From Micromonospora sp. MP36 (lineage in GTDB: Bacteria; Actinomycetota; Actinomycetes; Mycobacteriales; Micromonosporaceae): 64,000 bases of DNA. The DNA lies in NCBI RefSeq assembly GCF_008119785.1, contig NZ_VSFA01000021.1:1-64000 (forward strand), in the 5' to 3' direction. The translations under genes were made by a program, and so were the position numbers. Below, piece by piece: positions 51,201-58,936 of this stretch. Numbering within the stretch: the stretch's first letter is position 1; the number at the start of each line of letters is the position of its first letter. Below the pieces are notes generated by a model. The model was not told where the DNA came from. It was given only the letters and a program-made list of their open reading frames with translations, and searched no databases.

Positions 51201-54036
51201 CTTCGCCGACGGCCGGCTCAGCTACACCGCGACCGGTCACCTCGGGCTGACCATCGGGGTACGGGTGGGCAAGGTGGCCGCGCTGGCGGGGCTGGGCGCA
51301 CCACTGTTCGACAACGGGGTGGCCCTGGTCGGCAACGGCTGCGACACCGGCAACGGCTGCGCCAAGGACGAGAGCGTCTTCTGCACGGTGTTCGGCCGGT
51401 GCCTCGGGCTCGTCGGCACGGTCCGGCTACCCGGACTGCCAAGCAACCTGGCCGTGGACACCCGGGCGCGGACGGTGGTGTTCACCGGCTACCGGCCGCC
51501 GGCCGCGCCGTTGCAGGCGTACCTGCGCCTGGCCGGGCTGGTCGACGCCCTGCCCGACGTGCGGGCCCTGGCCAGCCTTTCCGGGTTGCCGGCCGAGCTG
51601 GACATGACGGTCGGCCCGGTCGACGTCACCGGCGGCTCAATCGACTTCCGGTACGCCGCTTCGGCGCCGCTGGGCAGCCTGCGCTTCGACGCCGACGTGA
51701 CCACCACCAACCAGACCTTCCCGGTGGTACGCGGCCGGGCCACCATCGGCCGGCTGCCGGCCACGATGCACATCAACGGCACGGTCGGTGACCGGACCAC
51801 GGTAGCGGTCCGCAACTCCGCCGCGGTGGACTCGGTCGGGCTCACCGTGACCAACGCCAGCACGGGTTACCTGACCGCCTCGGTGACCGGGGTGCCGGCC
51901 ACCGTGGACGCGCTGGTCGACCTGCCGGCCCGGCACGCCGAGACCACCATGTCGGCGCCGATCTCGGCGATCTCGTTCCTGGCCCACGTGCCGTACGGGG
52001 GCCGGACCTGGTCGGCGTTCGCCGACGTCCGCGGCGTGCCGGCCCGGTTCGACGCGGACTGGGGCAACGGCACGTACGCCTTCCGGGCCGCCGAGGGCAG
52101 CTCGCTGGGCAGCGCGGCGTTCGCGGTGACCAACCATGCCGGCGCCCTGGCACCCACCGGGTCGCACCTGGCCACCCACTACGACGAGGTCAACGGCAAC
52201 CTCGACGGCAGCGCGTCGATCACCGGGCTGCGGGACGCCGAGTTCGGCCACTCCGCTTCGTCGGTCACCGCCAGCTACCACGCGCAACGGCAGACCATCG
52301 CGCTGGACGGCGACGTACGGCTGGCCGCGGGCGGCGCGCAGGACGTCCGGCTGGGGGCCCTCGGCCGGCTCGGTCCGATTCCGGGCACCGTCACCTTCAG
52401 CTCGAACGGCGGGGTGATCAACTACACCGCCGACGCGACGCTGGACGTGGAGACGCAGTTCTGGCTCGGCAAGGTGGCCGCGCTGGACGGGCTCGGGGCG
52501 CCGCGCTACGCCAACGGTGCCTCGGTGGTGGACCGGGCCTGCGCCGTCGGGCCGGGCTGCGCCAACCAGGGCCCGTTCTGCGTGGACGGGAAGTGCTTCG
52601 GGTTGACCGGGATCATCAACGTCTCGGGGCTGCCCACCCGGGTGACCGTCGACCCGACCACCCGGAGCTACTCGTTCGCCGGCTACCAACCCCGGTCGAA
52701 CAAGTTGACCCTGTACGTCGACGACTCGGTCTTCGTACCGTCGCCGCCGGCCCGGATCAGGGCCGAGGCGACCCTGACCGACCTGCCGTCCGGGATCAAC
52801 TTCACCCTCGGCCCGATCGCCCTCACCGACACGCTCAGCATCAAGTACGACTCGGACGTCGCCTCGGCCGGCATCCTGGACGTGCACGCCCAGGCCGACC
52901 AGGTGCCGATCTTCGACTCGACCCGGGCGCTGGCCCACCTGGACCCGATCCCCGGTGGCCTGGCGGTGAGCGGCAAGGTCGGCTCGCCCACCTCGGTGCG
53001 GGTCAAGAACTCGACGGTCATCGACAACCTGTCCATCAAGGCCACGGGCACCTTCCGCAACGAACCGGCCACCGGCCAGGTGCGGCTGCGCGACGTGCCC
53101 ACCGACATGACATTCAGCGCCCGCGGATTCGGCAACGCCGAGGGAGACAACCTGCCCACGGTGGACTACATGGCGAACGACGGGCGGGACACCCTCGACA
53201 TCGACGTCGAGGTCGAGGCGAATCTGGTGAAGAAGACCGACGACTTCGAGGCCGGGCCCGACGATCTCGAACTGCACATCACCAACCTCGGCCACCGGAC
53301 CACCGTGGAACTCGCGCCGGAGACCCAGGTCGTCACCATCACCTCCGTACCGCAGACCGACGAACTGCAGATGGTCGGCAACCTGCACCTCCTGGTGCCG
53401 AGGAAGGACATGGACCTGGAGTTCTTCAACTGCTTCGGCCTGGTCCGCGGGTTGTTCGCCGGACACGCCGAGGTGCGGGAGAGCTGGATCAGCGACATCA
53501 CCTTCACCCTCACCGACATCCAGGCGGCGACGCTGCGGCCCGGTAACGTCCGCACCGACCTGCCGTTCGGGCTGCCCCGCGAGCTGGGCTACCTGTTCCT
53601 GGCCTTCGACGGCACGTTCGGTCAGGCGACCATGTCGATGGCCGGCGTCCACCTCGACCTCGACATCGACCTGCTGCTCCGCATCGACAAGATCGTCGGA
53701 CCGGACTTCTTCAAGCAGGACCTCAAGCTGGTCGGGTTGTACGACGGCGTCTACTACCATCGCTACGATCTGCAACAGCCCAGCAAGGTGACGGTCGAGG
53801 TCAGCACCTGGGGTATCCCGCTGGCCGAGATCGTCCTGGCGATCTGGCCCGGCCTGGCGGAAAAGTCCCGCAACGGGGTGACTGTGCCCGGTGGCCGGCC
53901 GAGCGTGGTGACCATGCTCGACCCGGGAGACGACGTGGACGACTACATCTTCGACCTGCTGGCGTACGCCGCCTGGCCGTTCGACGGCGAGCACGCGCCC
54001 AAGCAGGAGAACACCGGCGACGGCGGCGCGTGCTGA
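48244..54036 (+). CDS. Giant secreted multi-domain protein of unknown function
   Basis: The 1930-residue protein starts at ATG 48244 after GGGGAGG, with a signal peptide (FLTTAATLAMLAGQLAVPDPVRAAP). A Pro-rich region precedes VDVTGDGTPDVLADLL (about 249-264), a single FG-GAP-like calcium loop. A long coiled or helical stretch follows (LLEQ, VLELLKDPLQVILHPELLLERLRLEDLIADLQRQ). The rest is repetitive beta-rich sequence. Residues about 808-1208 and 1209-1620 are two copies of one 400-residue module, each with LDLPARH or VDLPARH, VPARFDAD, AVTNHAG, KVAAL.GLGAP and a four-to-six-cysteine cluster. There is no LPXTG, SLH or membrane tail, so it is probably released or held in the envelope non-covalently. 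It may be adhesive or structural. I do not recognise the family. Confidence 0.75.
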   Translation: MRSRARFGRTFLTTAATLAMLAGQLAVPDPVRAAPTRAAPDPGAASAKPDPTTPDGTAPNAQARTAIMPQLDQVPPVNPAPGSVQVDRGPSAALTPIAPLPAVDPAAGTVAIDRAPVVPNPPVRPAPLTLPLHPAQELVDATAADAITTLDRAGRLHPDRTPDLDARKLQPQVSSAQFVDPAQPVTLEALIAALASGNIPPPLPVDPLALLEQLPDGIPRITYRICSESATKTVSCSLTLPLAVPAIVDVTGDGTPDVLADLLPVALPGDVVAAVRQLLEVQSALTVAQDRLAVVLELLKDPLQVILHPELLLERLRLEDLIADLQRQLADKLEALLDLINVGVALLALRLPTSELAGQPLPAHVWAVYDIPGHHRLSVGFDGLRRGTTLPTGTLGLFTFNPVTLLRGVYDIQARLLQGGAGDALAVTAGLASVTDDSAGNPYQPTVASARFSPVPSIFSARAQIDPGSDTTDQHVLVDSTSDKATQLDVQVLSNRDGVDEFTQLVVDELPTSVSVELTRPPGGKATLAYRASASIDRVLFADFGYQPAGLVNAVQATAEAIPTSFDAALANTDTGVDLDYTASSQLAALDVAVYDKAGGLVGRGSLRRLPTEVTLTADTGASHVAFNGAQPLGSGTVAISRNLGAFAPYDSDHATLVTDGAALGVSARVTGMKQVDAYYDGHPRLTTTFDPGGQPFVAAGDLDGLHKARLELSNLPATATLDVDTAARTVAYQTSSVIHRVFAAYTNTSAGPTLFATVTELPERINLSYDLGDRPRLRYEATSRVQKVEVFASPAHVETLRPQQDHYLSAAAAGLATTMDFLLDLPARHLDGTQSDPLTSLAAVVRLPSGGRDWTAMADLTGVPARFDADFAEGTYRFRGLSGPLGGARLAVTNHAGQTAPTGLHLAVHYRQVTGDLDGSVSVRNLSWVEYARDGGGQTFRLDTDTGGDPVFVDADVLLAANGVDDTQLAAVARVDGLPNTIRSTFADGRLSYTATGHLGLTIGVRVGKVAALAGLGAPLFDNGVALVGNGCDTGNGCAKDESVFCTVFGRCLGLVGTVRLPGLPSNLAVDTRARTVVFTGYRPPAAPLQAYLRLAGLVDALPDVRALASLSGLPAELDMTVGPVDVTGGSIDFRYAASAPLGSLRFDADVTTTNQTFPVVRGRATIGRLPATMHINGTVGDRTTVAVRNSAAVDSVGLTVTNASTGYLTASVTGVPATVDALVDLPARHAETTMSAPISAISFLAHVPYGGRTWSAFADVRGVPARFDADWGNGTYAFRAAEGSSLGSAAFAVTNHAGALAPTGSHLATHYDEVNGNLDGSASITGLRDAEFGHSASSVTASYHAQRQTIALDGDVRLAAGGAQDVRLGALGRLGPIPGTVTFSSNGGVINYTADATLDVETQFWLGKVAALDGLGAPRYANGASVVDRACAVGPGCANQGPFCVDGKCFGLTGIINVSGLPTRVTVDPTTRSYSFAGYQPRSNKLTLYVDDSVFVPSPPARIRAEATLTDLPSGINFTLGPIALTDTLSIKYDSDVASAGILDVHAQADQVPIFDSTRALAHLDPIPGGLAVSGKVGSPTSVRVKNSTVIDNLSIKATGTFRNEPATGQVRLRDVPTDMTFSARGFGNAEGDNLPTVDYMANDGRDTLDIDVEVEANLVKKTDDFEAGPDDLELHITNLGHRTTVELAPETQVVTITSVPQTDELQMVGNLHLLVPRKDMDLEFFNCFGLVRGLFAGHAEVRESWISDITFTLTDIQAATLRPGNVRTDLPFGLPRELGYLFLAFDGTFGQATMSMAGVHLDLDIDLLLRIDKIVGPDFFKQDLKLVGLYDGVYYHRYDLQQPSKVTVEVSTWGIPLAEIVLAIWPGLAEKSRNGVTVPGGRPSVVTMLDPGDDVDDYIFDLLAYAAWPFDGEHAPKQENTGDGGAC
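50665..53070 (+). repeat. Internal tandem duplication, about 1.2 kb per unit
   Basis: Unit A (50665-51867) and unit B (51868 to about 53070) are offset by 1203 bp, exactly 401 codons. Matching anchors include GACCTGCCGGCCCGGCAC and GTGCCGGCCCGGTTCGACGC. Protein anchors listed for the gene recur in the same order in both units. Divergence is substantial, so the duplication is not recent. Confidence 0.8.
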
Positions 54037-54524
54037 CCGGCATGCCGACCACGGGACGCCGGCGCGGCACCGGGCTGCTGGCCCTGGTGCTCGCCGGCGG
54101 CCTCGTCGGTCCGCTGGGTGGCTGCGCCGAGGGCTGCGCCGACACCGTGCTCCAGGTGTCGCCGGTCGAGGTCGATGACGTGGCCGCCCCGCTCACGGTC
54201 AGCGCGCGGCTGACCCGGGACGGCAGGCCGGTCGCCGGGGTCACCGTCAAGCTGGCGGTGATGGTGGTGGGCCCAAACAACGCACACAGCGAGGCAATGT
54301 TCTACGCCACCACCGACGCCGACGGCCGGGCGAGCGTGACCCAGCGGGGCGGCGCGGCCCGGCTGTCGCCCATCAACCACCAGGTGACCACGTACAGCGC
54401 CTACTTCCAGCCGATGAACAAGATCAACGGGGAGCACCTCTGCTGGTCGAGCGTGTCGGCGCCGATCACCTGCCGCACCGCGGCCGGCACCGGCCCGTGC
54501 CCGGTCAAGACGCCGCCGACCTGA
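54030..54524 (+). CDS. Putative lipoprotein with Ig-like domain
   Basis: The 164-residue protein starts at GTG 54030, overlapping the giant protein gene by 7 bp. ATG 54042 is an alternative start. The signal peptide ends in a lipobox LGGC (about residue 32). The mature part (LQVSPVEVDDVAAPLTVSARLTRDGRPVAGVTVKLAVMV, then YATTDADGRASVTQ) has the strand pattern of an Ig/big-type or carboxypeptidase-regulatory-like domain. Four further cysteines may form disulfides. Coupling to the giant protein suggests joint function at the cell surface. Confidence 0.75.
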   Translation: MLTGMPTTGRRRGTGLLALVLAGGLVGPLGGCAEGCADTVLQVSPVEVDDVAAPLTVSARLTRDGRPVAGVTVKLAVMVVGPNNAHSEAMFYATTDADGRASVTQRGGAARLSPINHQVTTYSAYFQPMNKINGEHLCWSSVSAPITCRTAAGTGPCPVKTPPT

Positions 54525-54544
54525 GCTCACCGCGTACGGCTGGG

Positions 54545-54574
54545 GGATGACGCGGAATCATCCTCCGGCCGGAG
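54545..54574 (+). promoter_or_regulatory. Inverted repeats ahead of the ABC transporter operon
   Basis: GGATGA (54545-54550) pairs with TCATCC (54558-54563) around seven bases. It is followed directly by the perfect palindrome CTCCGGCCGGAG (54563-54574). The pair lies 35-64 bp before the start at 54609 and could be an operator or a leader hairpin. Confidence 0.3.
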
Positions 54575-54608
54575 CGGCGGCTCGCCCCCGCCGGATACGG
54601 TCGGATTC

Positions 54609-55373
54609 ATGAGCGATCAGCACCCCGCGTTGTCCCTTCGTGGCCTGGCCAAGCGGTTCGACACCAAGGTCGCGGTCGCGGGGGTCGACCTGGACGTGCC
54701 GGCCGGCTCGTTCTACGGGCTGCTCGGCCCGAACGGGGCCGGCAAGACCACCACCCTGTCCATGGCCGTCGGCCTGCTGCGGCCCGACGCCGGCCAGGCC
54801 CGGGTGCTCGGGTACGACGTCTGGGCCGACCCGGTGCGCGCCAAGGGGCTGCTCGGCGTGATGCCCGACGGGGTACGCCTCTTCGACCGGCTCAGCGGCG
54901 CCGAGCTGCTGGCGTACCACGGTCTGCTGCGCGGTATGGACCCGGCGGTGGTCGACCAGCGGGCGGCGGAGTTGCTAGACGTGCTGGCGCTCAACGACGC
55001 CGGCCGCACCCTGGTGGTCGACTACTCGGCGGGCATGAAGAAGAAGATCGGCCTGGCCTGCGCGCTGCTGCACGGCCCCCGGCTGCTGGTGCTGGACGAG
55101 CCGTTCGAGGCGGTCGACCCGGTCTCCGCGGCGCTGATCCGGGACATCCTGCACCGGTACGTGACCGGCGGCGGCACGGTGGTCTTCTCCAGCCACGTCA
55201 TGGAGACCGTCGAGCGGCTCTGCTCGCACGTGGCGATCCTCGCCGACGGGCGGATCAAGCGCGTCGGCACGCTCGACCAGGTACGCGGTGACCGGTCTCT
55301 GGAGGAGGTCTTCGTGGCGGTGGTCGGCGGCCGGACCGCGACCGGCGAGGAGCTGTCGTGGCTGTCCCGGTGA
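54609..55373 (+). CDS. ABC transporter ATP-binding protein
   Basis: The 254-residue protein has Walker A GPNGAGKTTT (about 39-48), the signature VDYSAGMKKKIGLA in place of the usual LSGGQ, Walker B LLVLDEPFEAVDP and the switch histidine in VFSSHV. The missing second glycine and Gln in the signature (YSAGMKKK) is common in ABC-2 type exporters. It would power the permease encoded next, whose start lies 16 bp inside this gene. The substrate is unknown; drug, lipid and peptide export are all possible. Confidence 0.93.
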   Translation: MSDQHPALSLRGLAKRFDTKVAVAGVDLDVPAGSFYGLLGPNGAGKTTTLSMAVGLLRPDAGQARVLGYDVWADPVRAKGLLGVMPDGVRLFDRLSGAELLAYHGLLRGMDPAVVDQRAAELLDVLALNDAGRTLVVDYSAGMKKKIGLACALLHGPRLLVLDEPFEAVDPVSAALIRDILHRYVTGGGTVVFSSHVMETVERLCSHVAILADGRIKRVGTLDQVRGDRSLEEVFVAVVGGRTATGEELSWLSR

Positions 55374-57052
55374 CCGCACCCGCCGAGCCGGTCCGGAAGG
55401 TCTCCGCCCGGCACTTCGTCCGGCTCAAGCTGCGGGTGCTGGGCAACAACTTCCGCGGCCAGGGTTGGCGGATCGCGCTCTTCGTGGTGGGCCTTCTGTT
55501 CGGCCTGTGGTTCGCCGTCGGTGGCTTCTTCCTCCTGGCCGCGCCCGGCCTGGCCGGCGAGCCCCGGTACGCGCTCATGATCGCGGCCTTCGGCGGCGGG
55601 CTGCTGATGCTCGGCTGGCTGCTGCTGCCGCTGGCCTTCTTCGGCGTAGACGAGACCCTGGACCCGGCCCGGTTCGCGCTGCTCCCGCTCTCCCGGCGGG
55701 CCCTGGTCACCGGCCTGTTCGCGGCCGCGCTGGTCAGCGTCCCGGTGCTGGCGACGCTGATCGCGGTGGCCGGGCTGGTGGTCACCGCCGGCGCGCTGGG
55801 CGGCTGGCTGGCCGCCCTGGTCGGGCTGGTCGGCGTGCTCGCTGGCCTGCTGCTCTGCGTGGCCGCCGCCCGCGCGGTGACCAGCGCGTTCGCCACCATG
55901 CTGCGTTCCCGCCGGGTACGCGACCTGGCCGCCGTCCTGCTCGCGGTGCTGGCGGCCCTGCTCGGGCCGCTGCAGATCGCGGTGCTCGCCGCCGTCCGCC
56001 GGGCCGACTGGGACCAGCTGACCGGCGCGGCCCGGATCGTCGGCTGGACGCCGTTCGGGGCGCCGTGGACCGCCGGGATCGACGTGGCCGAGGGACGGGC
56101 CTGGGCCGCCGGGTTGAAGCTGCTGATCACCGCGCTGGCCGTCGGCGCGCTGCTGCTCTGGTGGTCCCGCTCGCTGGAGTCCGCGATGGTGGGCGCGGTG
56201 AGCGCCGGGCCGTCCCGGGACCGGCGCGGCGCACTCGGCGGGGCCGTCGCCCAACTCTTCCCGCGGGCGGTCGGCTGGAGCCGGCGGGACCGCTTCGGCG
56301 CACTGGTCGCCCGGGAGTGCCGCTACTGGTGGCGGGACGCCCGGCGGCGGGCCAACCTGATCACCATCGCGGTGGTCGGCATCTTCGTGCCGGTGATGGT
56401 CAACGTGGGCGGCGCCCGGCTCGCCGTGGAGGGCGGCGAGGCGTTCGGCGAGGTGACCGCGAACTCGTCGCCGGTGCTGGTCAGCCTCTCGCTGGTCTTC
56501 GTCGGCGTGCTCGCGTCGGTAACCGTGGCCAACCAGTTCGGCTTCGACGGCAGCGCGTACGCGGCCAACGTGGTGGCTGGCGTGCCGGGGCGGCTGGAGC
56601 TGCGCGCCCGGATGACCGCGTTCGCGATCTACGTGGTGCCGCTGCTCGTGGCGGTCGCGGTCATCCTCGCCGCGCTGCTACGGCACCCCGGTTGGCTGGG
56701 CGTGATGGCCGGCGCGCTGTTCGCCGCGTACGGCAGCGGGCTCGCGATCAACGGATTCGTCTCGGTGCTGGGCGCGTACGCACTGCCGGAGACGAGCAAC
56801 CCGTTCGCCATGAACACCGGTGCCGGGGTGGCGAAGAGCCTCCTCACCCTGCTGTCCATGATCGCCTCGGCGGCCGCGGCGGTGCCGATGGTGGTGGCCG
56901 CGGCGCTGCTCGGCGACCTCTGGCTCTGGCTGGCCCTGCCCGTCGGCCTGGCCTACGGGGTGGGTGCCGCGCTGCTCGGCTCCTACCTGGCCGGGGACGT
57001 GCTGGACCGCCGCCAACCGGAGTTGCTGGCGGCGGTCACGCCCCGCCGCTGA
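55358..57052 (+). CDS. ABC-2-type transporter permease
   Basis: The 564-residue protein has roughly 12 hydrophobic helices and no soluble catalytic domain. The short cytoplasmic N-terminus ends in RHFVRLKLRVLGNNFRGQGWR, a coupling-helix-like segment. GTG 55358 is chosen because GAGGAG lies five bases upstream; GTG 55370 would give a four-base overlap. It is paired with the overlapping ATPase gene. The end is 10 bp from the convergent small gene at 57063, with no strong terminator between them. Confidence 0.87.
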   Translation: MAVPVTAPAEPVRKVSARHFVRLKLRVLGNNFRGQGWRIALFVVGLLFGLWFAVGGFFLLAAPGLAGEPRYALMIAAFGGGLLMLGWLLLPLAFFGVDETLDPARFALLPLSRRALVTGLFAAALVSVPVLATLIAVAGLVVTAGALGGWLAALVGLVGVLAGLLLCVAAARAVTSAFATMLRSRRVRDLAAVLLAVLAALLGPLQIAVLAAVRRADWDQLTGAARIVGWTPFGAPWTAGIDVAEGRAWAAGLKLLITALAVGALLLWWSRSLESAMVGAVSAGPSRDRRGALGGAVAQLFPRAVGWSRRDRFGALVARECRYWWRDARRRANLITIAVVGIFVPVMVNVGGARLAVEGGEAFGEVTANSSPVLVSLSLVFVGVLASVTVANQFGFDGSAYAANVVAGVPGRLELRARMTAFAIYVVPLLVAVAVILAALLRHPGWLGVMAGALFAAYGSGLAINGFVSVLGAYALPETSNPFAMNTGAGVAKSLLTLLSMIASAAAAVPMVVAAALLGDLWLWLALPVGLAYGVGAALLGSYLAGDVLDRRQPELLAAVTPRR

Positions 57053-57062
57053 CCCCGCCGCG

Positions 57063-57329
57063 TCACTGGGCGGGCGGGGTGCGGCGCAGGACGGCGCAGA
57101 GGGTGTGGTTGCTGGTGACCGGGGCGATGCTGACCAGCTCCCAGCCGTACGCCGACAGGTGCTCGACCGCCTCCATGAGCTGGGTGAGCCCGCTCGCCAG
57201 GAAAGCCGGGCGCGCGATCAGAGCGAGGTGCCGGTACGGGTAGGCCCGCAGGTCGACCTCGCCCCGGAGGACCGCGTCGGCGCCGACCGTACGGGTCTTG
57301 GCGAGCTGCTGCGGCGTCACGAACGACAT
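57063..57329 (-). CDS. Small conserved hypothetical protein (DUF4177/DUF5703-like)
   Basis: The 88-residue protein starts at ATG 57329 with GGGG upstream. It has strands LRAYPYRHLALIARPAF and YGWELVSIAPVTSNHTLCAVLRR. The GWELVS pattern after a helix (LTQLMEAVEHLSA) recalls the small DUF4177-type alpha/beta fold. There is no signal or membrane segment. Function unknown. Confidence 0.7.
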   Translation of the reverse strand: MSFVTPQQLAKTRTVGADAVLRGEVDLRAYPYRHLALIARPAFLASGLTQLMEAVEHLSAYGWELVSIAPVTSNHTLCAVLRRTPPAQ

Positions 57330-57369
57330 GCCCCGCACGATAGGCGGGGTGGGCCACCTCCGCCTCCCC

Positions 57370-57446
57370 AAGATCGCGCTTTATCGAGGATGTAGTGGTC
57401 TCGCTCGCCGATCGAGGCCACTGGTTCCTGGATTGAGCGTGACCTT
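57370..57446. repeat. 77-bp imperfect palindromic repeat, copy 2
   Basis: The element starts AAGATCGCGC and ends GCGTGACCTT, with inner arms AGTGG and CCACT. It aligns without gaps to the copy at 35876-35952. It lies between two divergent gene starts (57329 and 57507), so it cannot simply be a terminator for either. Confidence 0.7.
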
Positions 57447-57506
57447 GGGGCCGTCAGTCCGGACGGCCGGTGGGGAGAGCGGCGATCAGGGCGCCAGGCG
57501 TGGGGG

Positions 57507-58178
57507 GTGAACCGGACGGCGCCGCTGGTCTACCTGGGCGGGCTGATGGTCGAGGCCGGCGAGCAGCTCGCCCGGTTGAACGGTCACGACCGCCCGGCCG
57601 ACCTGCACGACCGCTTCCTCGGCTGGGCCCGGGCCCGGGGCGGCACAATGTTTCACGTGAATCCTGAGCCGGGTGCCGAGATCCACCACACCGACCCGTT
57701 CGCGACGCCGGGCGGGCAGCGTTCCCCGGCACGCCGGTTGCGGGGTCGGCTGGCCGCCCCGGTCACCCTCTGGACGGCGCCCGGGCCGGCCGGGCTGACC
57801 GTCTCGTCCACCCTGGTCGCCGAGGGTGAACCGGACCGGCTGCTCGGGCTGATCGACCCGGAGTCGGACCTGTGGGCCGCCGTCGAGGCGGCAGGGCGGT
57901 TCGCAGTCGCGCCGCTGGGCCCGCCGCACCGGCAGCTCGCCGACCGCTTCGCCGGCCTCTTCCCGTCCCCCGGCGGACTCTTCGCCATCGGTTCCTGGCT
58001 CGACACCCCGTACGGGCCAGTGCCGGCGGACGCGGGCGGGTGGGCCGGCTGCCAGCTCGACACCGCCCGGGAGTACGGCTGGGGCCTGCTGGTCGAGGCC
58101 ACCATCGAGACGGTCGAGCTGGCCGAGGAGACCTCGCCGCTGCTCCACTACCGGGGCCGCTACCACGAGCTGGGCTGA
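57507..58178 (+). CDS. Flavin-reductase-like domain protein
   Basis: The 223-residue protein is started at GTG 57507 on codon-bias grounds; internal ATGs at 57549 and 57648 are alternatives. From about residue 75 it reads RRLRGRLAAPVTLWTAPGPAGLTVSSTLVAEGEPDRLLGLI, then RFAVAPLGPPHRQLADRFAG and GCQLDTAREYGWGLLVEATI. This follows the FMN-binding split-barrel layout of flavin reductases, including the SS..V.EG cofactor loop. It would reduce flavin with NAD(P)H or bind FMN as part of a larger system. No partner oxygenase lies nearby. Confidence 0.72.
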   Translation: MNRTAPLVYLGGLMVEAGEQLARLNGHDRPADLHDRFLGWARARGGTMFHVNPEPGAEIHHTDPFATPGGQRSPARRLRGRLAAPVTLWTAPGPAGLTVSSTLVAEGEPDRLLGLIDPESDLWAAVEAAGRFAVAPLGPPHRQLADRFAGLFPSPGGLFAIGSWLDTPYGPVPADAGGWAGCQLDTAREYGWGLLVEATIETVELAEETSPLLHYRGRYHELG

Positions 58179-58189
58179 CCGGCTGCCGG

Positions 58190-58366
58190 CTCGGCGACCC
58201 GGCGGTATCCGACGCCCGGGACACCGCCACCTCGGCGATCTGGCAGGTGCCCGGAGGCCGGCCCCGGATCGGCGACCTGGCGCGGTCCAGAGGTCGGGGA
58301 CGCCGCAGGATCGGCGACGTGGCGGGGTCCGGGCGCCGGGAGACCGCCGGATCGCCGAGGTGGAGT
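58190..58366 (+). repeat. Degenerate tandem repeat of about 41 bp, five copies
   Basis: Units start at about 58190, 58231, 58268, 58310 and 58351 (spacings 41, 37, 42, 41) with a shared core (A/C)TCGGCGAC.TGGCG.GGTCC. The array fills most of the 389-bp gap 58179-58567 after the flavin-reductase-like gene. It is GC-rich with stem potential and does not look coding. The remaining 200 bp contain the DUF485 promoter but no clear hexamers. Confidence 0.6.
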
Positions 58367-58567
58367 TGATCGAGGCGGGGCCAGGAGTCGATCTAGCGGC
58401 ACGATGAGGCGACAGCCGGTGAGCGGAGTGACCTGGGTCACTCGGCGCAGGGGGGCGACCGTTCGGCGCAGCGGGTGACCGGCGTCGATCTGGGCCTTCC
58501 CGGGCTGGGAGCGTGCTCTCTACCGTGCGCGAAACTCCCCCACGCCTGCGAAGGTGGTGATCCACAG

Positions 58568-58936
58568 ATGTCCACGGACACACCCGCGTCCGCACCGGCC
58601 GAATCCGCGGCGGAGCGGTATCTCGCCGTACAGCGGTCGGACGAGTTCGCCGGGTTGCGGCGCGCGCTGCGCGGCTTCGTCTTCCCGATGACCGTCGCGT
58701 TCTTCCTGTGGTACGCGCTCTACGTCATCCTCTCCGCGTACGCGCGGGGCTTCATGGGCACGAAGCTCTTCGGGAACATCAACGTCGCCCTGGTCTTCGG
58801 CCTGCTCCAGTTCGTCTCGACGTTCGTCATCGCGTGGCTCTACGCGCGGTTCGCCGACCGGCGGATCGACCCGGTCGCCGACCGGATCCGCGCCGAGCTC
58901 GGGGAGGTGACCCATGAGCACGGTCCTCGCGGCTGA
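58568..58936 (+). CDS. DUF485 membrane protein, ActP partner
   Basis: The 122-residue protein starts at ATG 58568 after GAAGGTGGTG. The DUF485 signature RSDEFAGLRRALRGFVFPMTVAFFLWYALYVILSAYA precedes the second helix (NVALVFGLLQFVSTFVIAWLYARFA). Such proteins (YjcH-type) are encoded with the acetate permease ActP and probably assist it in the membrane. The last 23 bp overlap the symporter gene. Confidence 0.93.
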   Translation: MSTDTPASAPAESAAERYLAVQRSDEFAGLRRALRGFVFPMTVAFFLWYALYVILSAYARGFMGTKLFGNINVALVFGLLQFVSTFVIAWLYARFADRRIDPVADRIRAELGEVTHEHGPRG

